Shown: positions 16,836-18,552 of the stretch, in pieces
Position numbering within the stretch: the stretch's first letter is position 1
Layout: every line of letters begins with the position of its first letter
Source of the DNA: Neisseriales bacterium
GTDB lineage: Bacteria > Pseudomonadota > Gammaproteobacteria > Burkholderiales > UBA11063
Direction: 5' to 3'
Assembly: GCA_008017145.1 (NCBI GenBank)
Contig: SSGY01000183.1
Span: 1-18,552 of the forward strand
DNA: 18,552 nucleotides
Notes under the pieces: generated by a model
Told to the model about the DNA's origin: nothing
Database searches by the model: none
The model's input: the letters and a program-made list of their open reading frames with translations, nothing else
Position numbers and translations under genes: made by a program

Positions 16836-17819
16836 TTGAATATCAAAGAATTAGCCGAAAAAGCTGGTGTATCTGTTGCCACTGTTTCATACGTTTTAAA
16901 TGGTAAAAATAAAGTTAGTGTTGCTACTCGTGACAAAATTTTGGCATTAATTGAAAGCGAAGGCTACGAATTTAATAGTGCTGCTCGCGATCTCAAAAAG
17001 CAAAGTAACAAAATCATTGTAATTTGTTTAGAAAGCCTCCATGGGTCTTTCTTCAATGAGTTGATAGATGGCATTGAGCAAGCGGCTATCAAATTAGGAT
17101 ATAATTTTATTGTAACAACCAGCTTCGGTGGCATTAAATCCAGTGCACATAAGATATTAAGTGAACGACGCGCAGATGGTGCAATCATTCTTGCTCCAAT
17201 TCTGGAAAATGAGTTCTTATTAGCTACCGCTACTAAAAACACGCCACTGATTTTATTAGACAGAGAATTGGAACACCCAAATATTCGTAATATCTTATTG
17301 GACAATATTTCTGGAATTGAACAAGCAATTAATGAACTCGTCACCAAAAAAATTACTAAAATTGGCTATATTGGCGGTATTAAATCTCATTTTGATGCAC
17401 AGCAACGCTTAACTGCATTTTATAATTCAATGGCAAAACATCGACTTACCATCAATGAATCTTGGGTTTTCACTGGGGAATTTGACCAACAGTCAGGTAA
17501 ACGAGTAGCACTAAGTTTATTATCATCAAACCAAAGCGATTGGCCTGAAGCAATTGTATGTGCCAATGATGAAATGGCAGTCGGACTTGAACAAACATTT
17601 TTAGCTCACCGGATTAAAATTCCTGAACAAATATCCATTATTGGTTTTGATGATATTTTAATTTCTCAATATGTAACACCATCCCTATCGACTATTTCCT
17701 ATCTTAAACAAGAGTTAGGATACCTTGCTGTTGATTCATTGATCAGACTAATCCAAAAAAAAGAGGTAACTAACCTTAAAATTAAAACTTCATTTATCAA
17801 ACGCAATAGCTCCATATAA
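16836..17819 (+). CDS. LacI-family transcriptional regulator of the GH30 locus
   Basis: A 327-residue repressor. The N-terminal HTH (residues 2-22, IKELAEKAGVSVATVSYVLN) is canonical. The hinge covers about 45-58. The sugar-binding, periplasmic-binding-protein-like core covers about 59-325, with DGAIILAP, CANDEMAVG and IIGFDD (268-273). The start is TTG at 16836. The HTH begins immediately after it and no in-frame ATG precedes it; the RBS is weak (AAAGAAAA), suggesting low expression. As the nearest regulator to the GH30 operon, and with a perfect LacI-type palindrome in that operon's promoter, it very likely represses the operon until a sugar inducer binds. The inducer is unknown. Confidence 0.93.
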   Translation: MNIKELAEKAGVSVATVSYVLNGKNKVSVATRDKILALIESEGYEFNSAARDLKKQSNKIIVICLESLHGSFFNELIDGIEQAAIKLGYNFIVTTSFGGIKSSAHKILSERRADGAIILAPILENEFLLATATKNTPLILLDRELEHPNIRNILLDNISGIEQAINELVTKKITKIGYIGGIKSHFDAQQRLTAFYNSMAKHRLTINESWVFTGEFDQQSGKRVALSLLSSNQSDWPEAIVCANDEMAVGLEQTFLAHRIKIPEQISIIGFDDILISQYVTPSLSTISYLKQELGYLAVDSLIRLIQKKEVTNLKIKTSFIKRNSSI

Positions 17820-17856
17820 ATGCAATATACAGCCTGATTAATTTATGGCAACATTA

Positions 17857-17865
17857 TGCTATAAT
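17857..17865 (+). promoter_or_regulatory. Extended -10 promoter element before the antiporter gene
   Basis: TGCTATAAT is a perfect extended -10; no good -35 is seen 17 bp upstream. It lies about 43 bp before the antiporter start. Confidence 0.4.
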
Positions 17866-17907
17866 CACATCTTAAAATATAATATACTTACATGAAAAAT
17901 TTACCCT

Positions 17908-18552
17908 ATGACATATCACGAATTATTTGCTACATTAGTTGGGTTAACTGCTTTTGCCAGTTACCTTAATGATCGCTACCTAAAACTACCAAAGACAATT
18001 GCGCTTACCATTATCAGTATCTTTATTGCTGTTGGGACATCATTAGTATCTAGTTCACTGCCTCACTATGTTGGACCTGTATATCAGTTAGTTAAAAGTG
18101 TGGACTTTAAAACTGCAGTGCTTGACGTAATGCTTGGCTATTTGCTCTTTGCTAGTGGATTGCATGTAAATTCCATTGAATTGAAAAAAGAAATCACACC
18201 AGTTATTTATTTAGCAAGCTTAGGAGTAATAATCTCAACTTTTCTAACTGGCTATATGCTTTATTATGTTGCTGGGCTATTTGAAATACGTTTCACATTA
18301 GGAGAATGTTTGATTTTTGGTGCATTAATTTCACCAACCGATGCAATTGCAGTTTTGGGTACATTTAAATCGATTAAAAATCCACCAATTCGGCTCAAAA
18401 CCTTAATTACTGGCGAAGGTTTGTTTAATGACGCTGGTGCAATTTTAATGCTGGTAATTTTAAGTCAAGTCGTCTATGAAAATGTTCATCTAACAGTGGG
18501 ACATGTCGCTGAGAGCCTGTTGGTCGAAACTGGTGGAGGTATCTTATGGGGA
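17908..18552 (+). CDS. CPA1-family Na+/H+ antiporter, N-terminal part (cut by window end)
   Basis: An open frame of 215 codons runs to the window edge. The start MTYHELFATL is chosen because the upstream ATG at 17892 is in another frame that soon stops. Several hydrophobic helices are visible. The segment ISPTDAIAVLG corresponds to the ion-binding region (family form DPVAV or PTDAV) of NhaP/NHE-type exchangers. The segment ITGEGLFNDAGAI matches the ESLxND motif, with the transport-site Asp. It should exchange Na+ or K+ for H+ across the inner membrane. No clear RBS. It is separate from the GH30 locus in function. Confidence 0.88.
   Translation, partial: MTYHELFATLVGLTAFASYLNDRYLKLPKTIALTIISIFIAVGTSLVSSSLPHYVGPVYQLVKSVDFKTAVLDVMLGYLLFASGLHVNSIELKKEITPVIYLASLGVIISTFLTGYMLYYVAGLFEIRFTLGECLIFGALISPTDAIAVLGTFKSIKNPPIRLKTLITGEGLFNDAGAILMLVILSQVVYENVHLTVGHVAESLLVETGGGILWG

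Overview
This is an 18.5 kb window of low-GC chromosomal DNA from a Gram-negative bacterium. The evidence is lipoprotein signal peptides, an NsrR-type regulator, a proteobacterial-type ClpB and an Hcp with class II cysteine spacing. A low-GC beta- or gammaproteobacterium fits best, perhaps in the Neisseriales, but no rRNA or other marker settles this. No tRNA, rRNA or CRISPR array was seen.

Left part (1-3552): a nitrosative-stress module. hcp (hybrid cluster protein) and a downstream NADH:Fe-S flavoreductase, probably its electron donor, lie on the minus strand. nsrR, an Rrf2-family NO sensor, is divergent. The 250-bp hcp/nsrR spacer holds a strong hcp promoter and two NsrR-operator-like dyads 32 bp apart.

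Middle (3512-7598): an accessory patch. A TetX-like FAD monooxygenase follows the 3' remnant of an aminoglycoside-adenylyltransferase-like gene. An apparently intact 1.16 kb IS4/IS701-type element with 13-bp perfect terminal inverted repeats separates that remnant from a DUF2079 membrane-protein gene that has lost its 5' end. Both flanking genes are cut exactly at the IS ends and no target duplication is visible. This looks like a deletion or rearrangement junction, not a simple insertion.

Centre right (7676-11150): an unrecognised metallo-beta-lactamase-fold-like protein, then clpB. A symmetric hairpin after clpB can terminate transcription from both directions.

Right part (11186-17819): a beta-glucoside or beta-glucan utilisation locus. 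A surface GH30 lipoprotein, an MFS sugar transporter and a cytoplasmic GH30 enzyme form a tight minus-strand operon. A consensus-like promoter is followed by a perfect 14-bp LacI-type palindrome. A divergent lipoprotein (Ig-like plus DUF1554-like domains) and a LacI-family repressor follow on the plus strand. The inferred flow is cleavage outside, uptake, cleavage inside, and induction by release of the repressor.

Right edge (17908-18552): the start of a CPA1-type Na+/H+ antiporter, cut by the window end.
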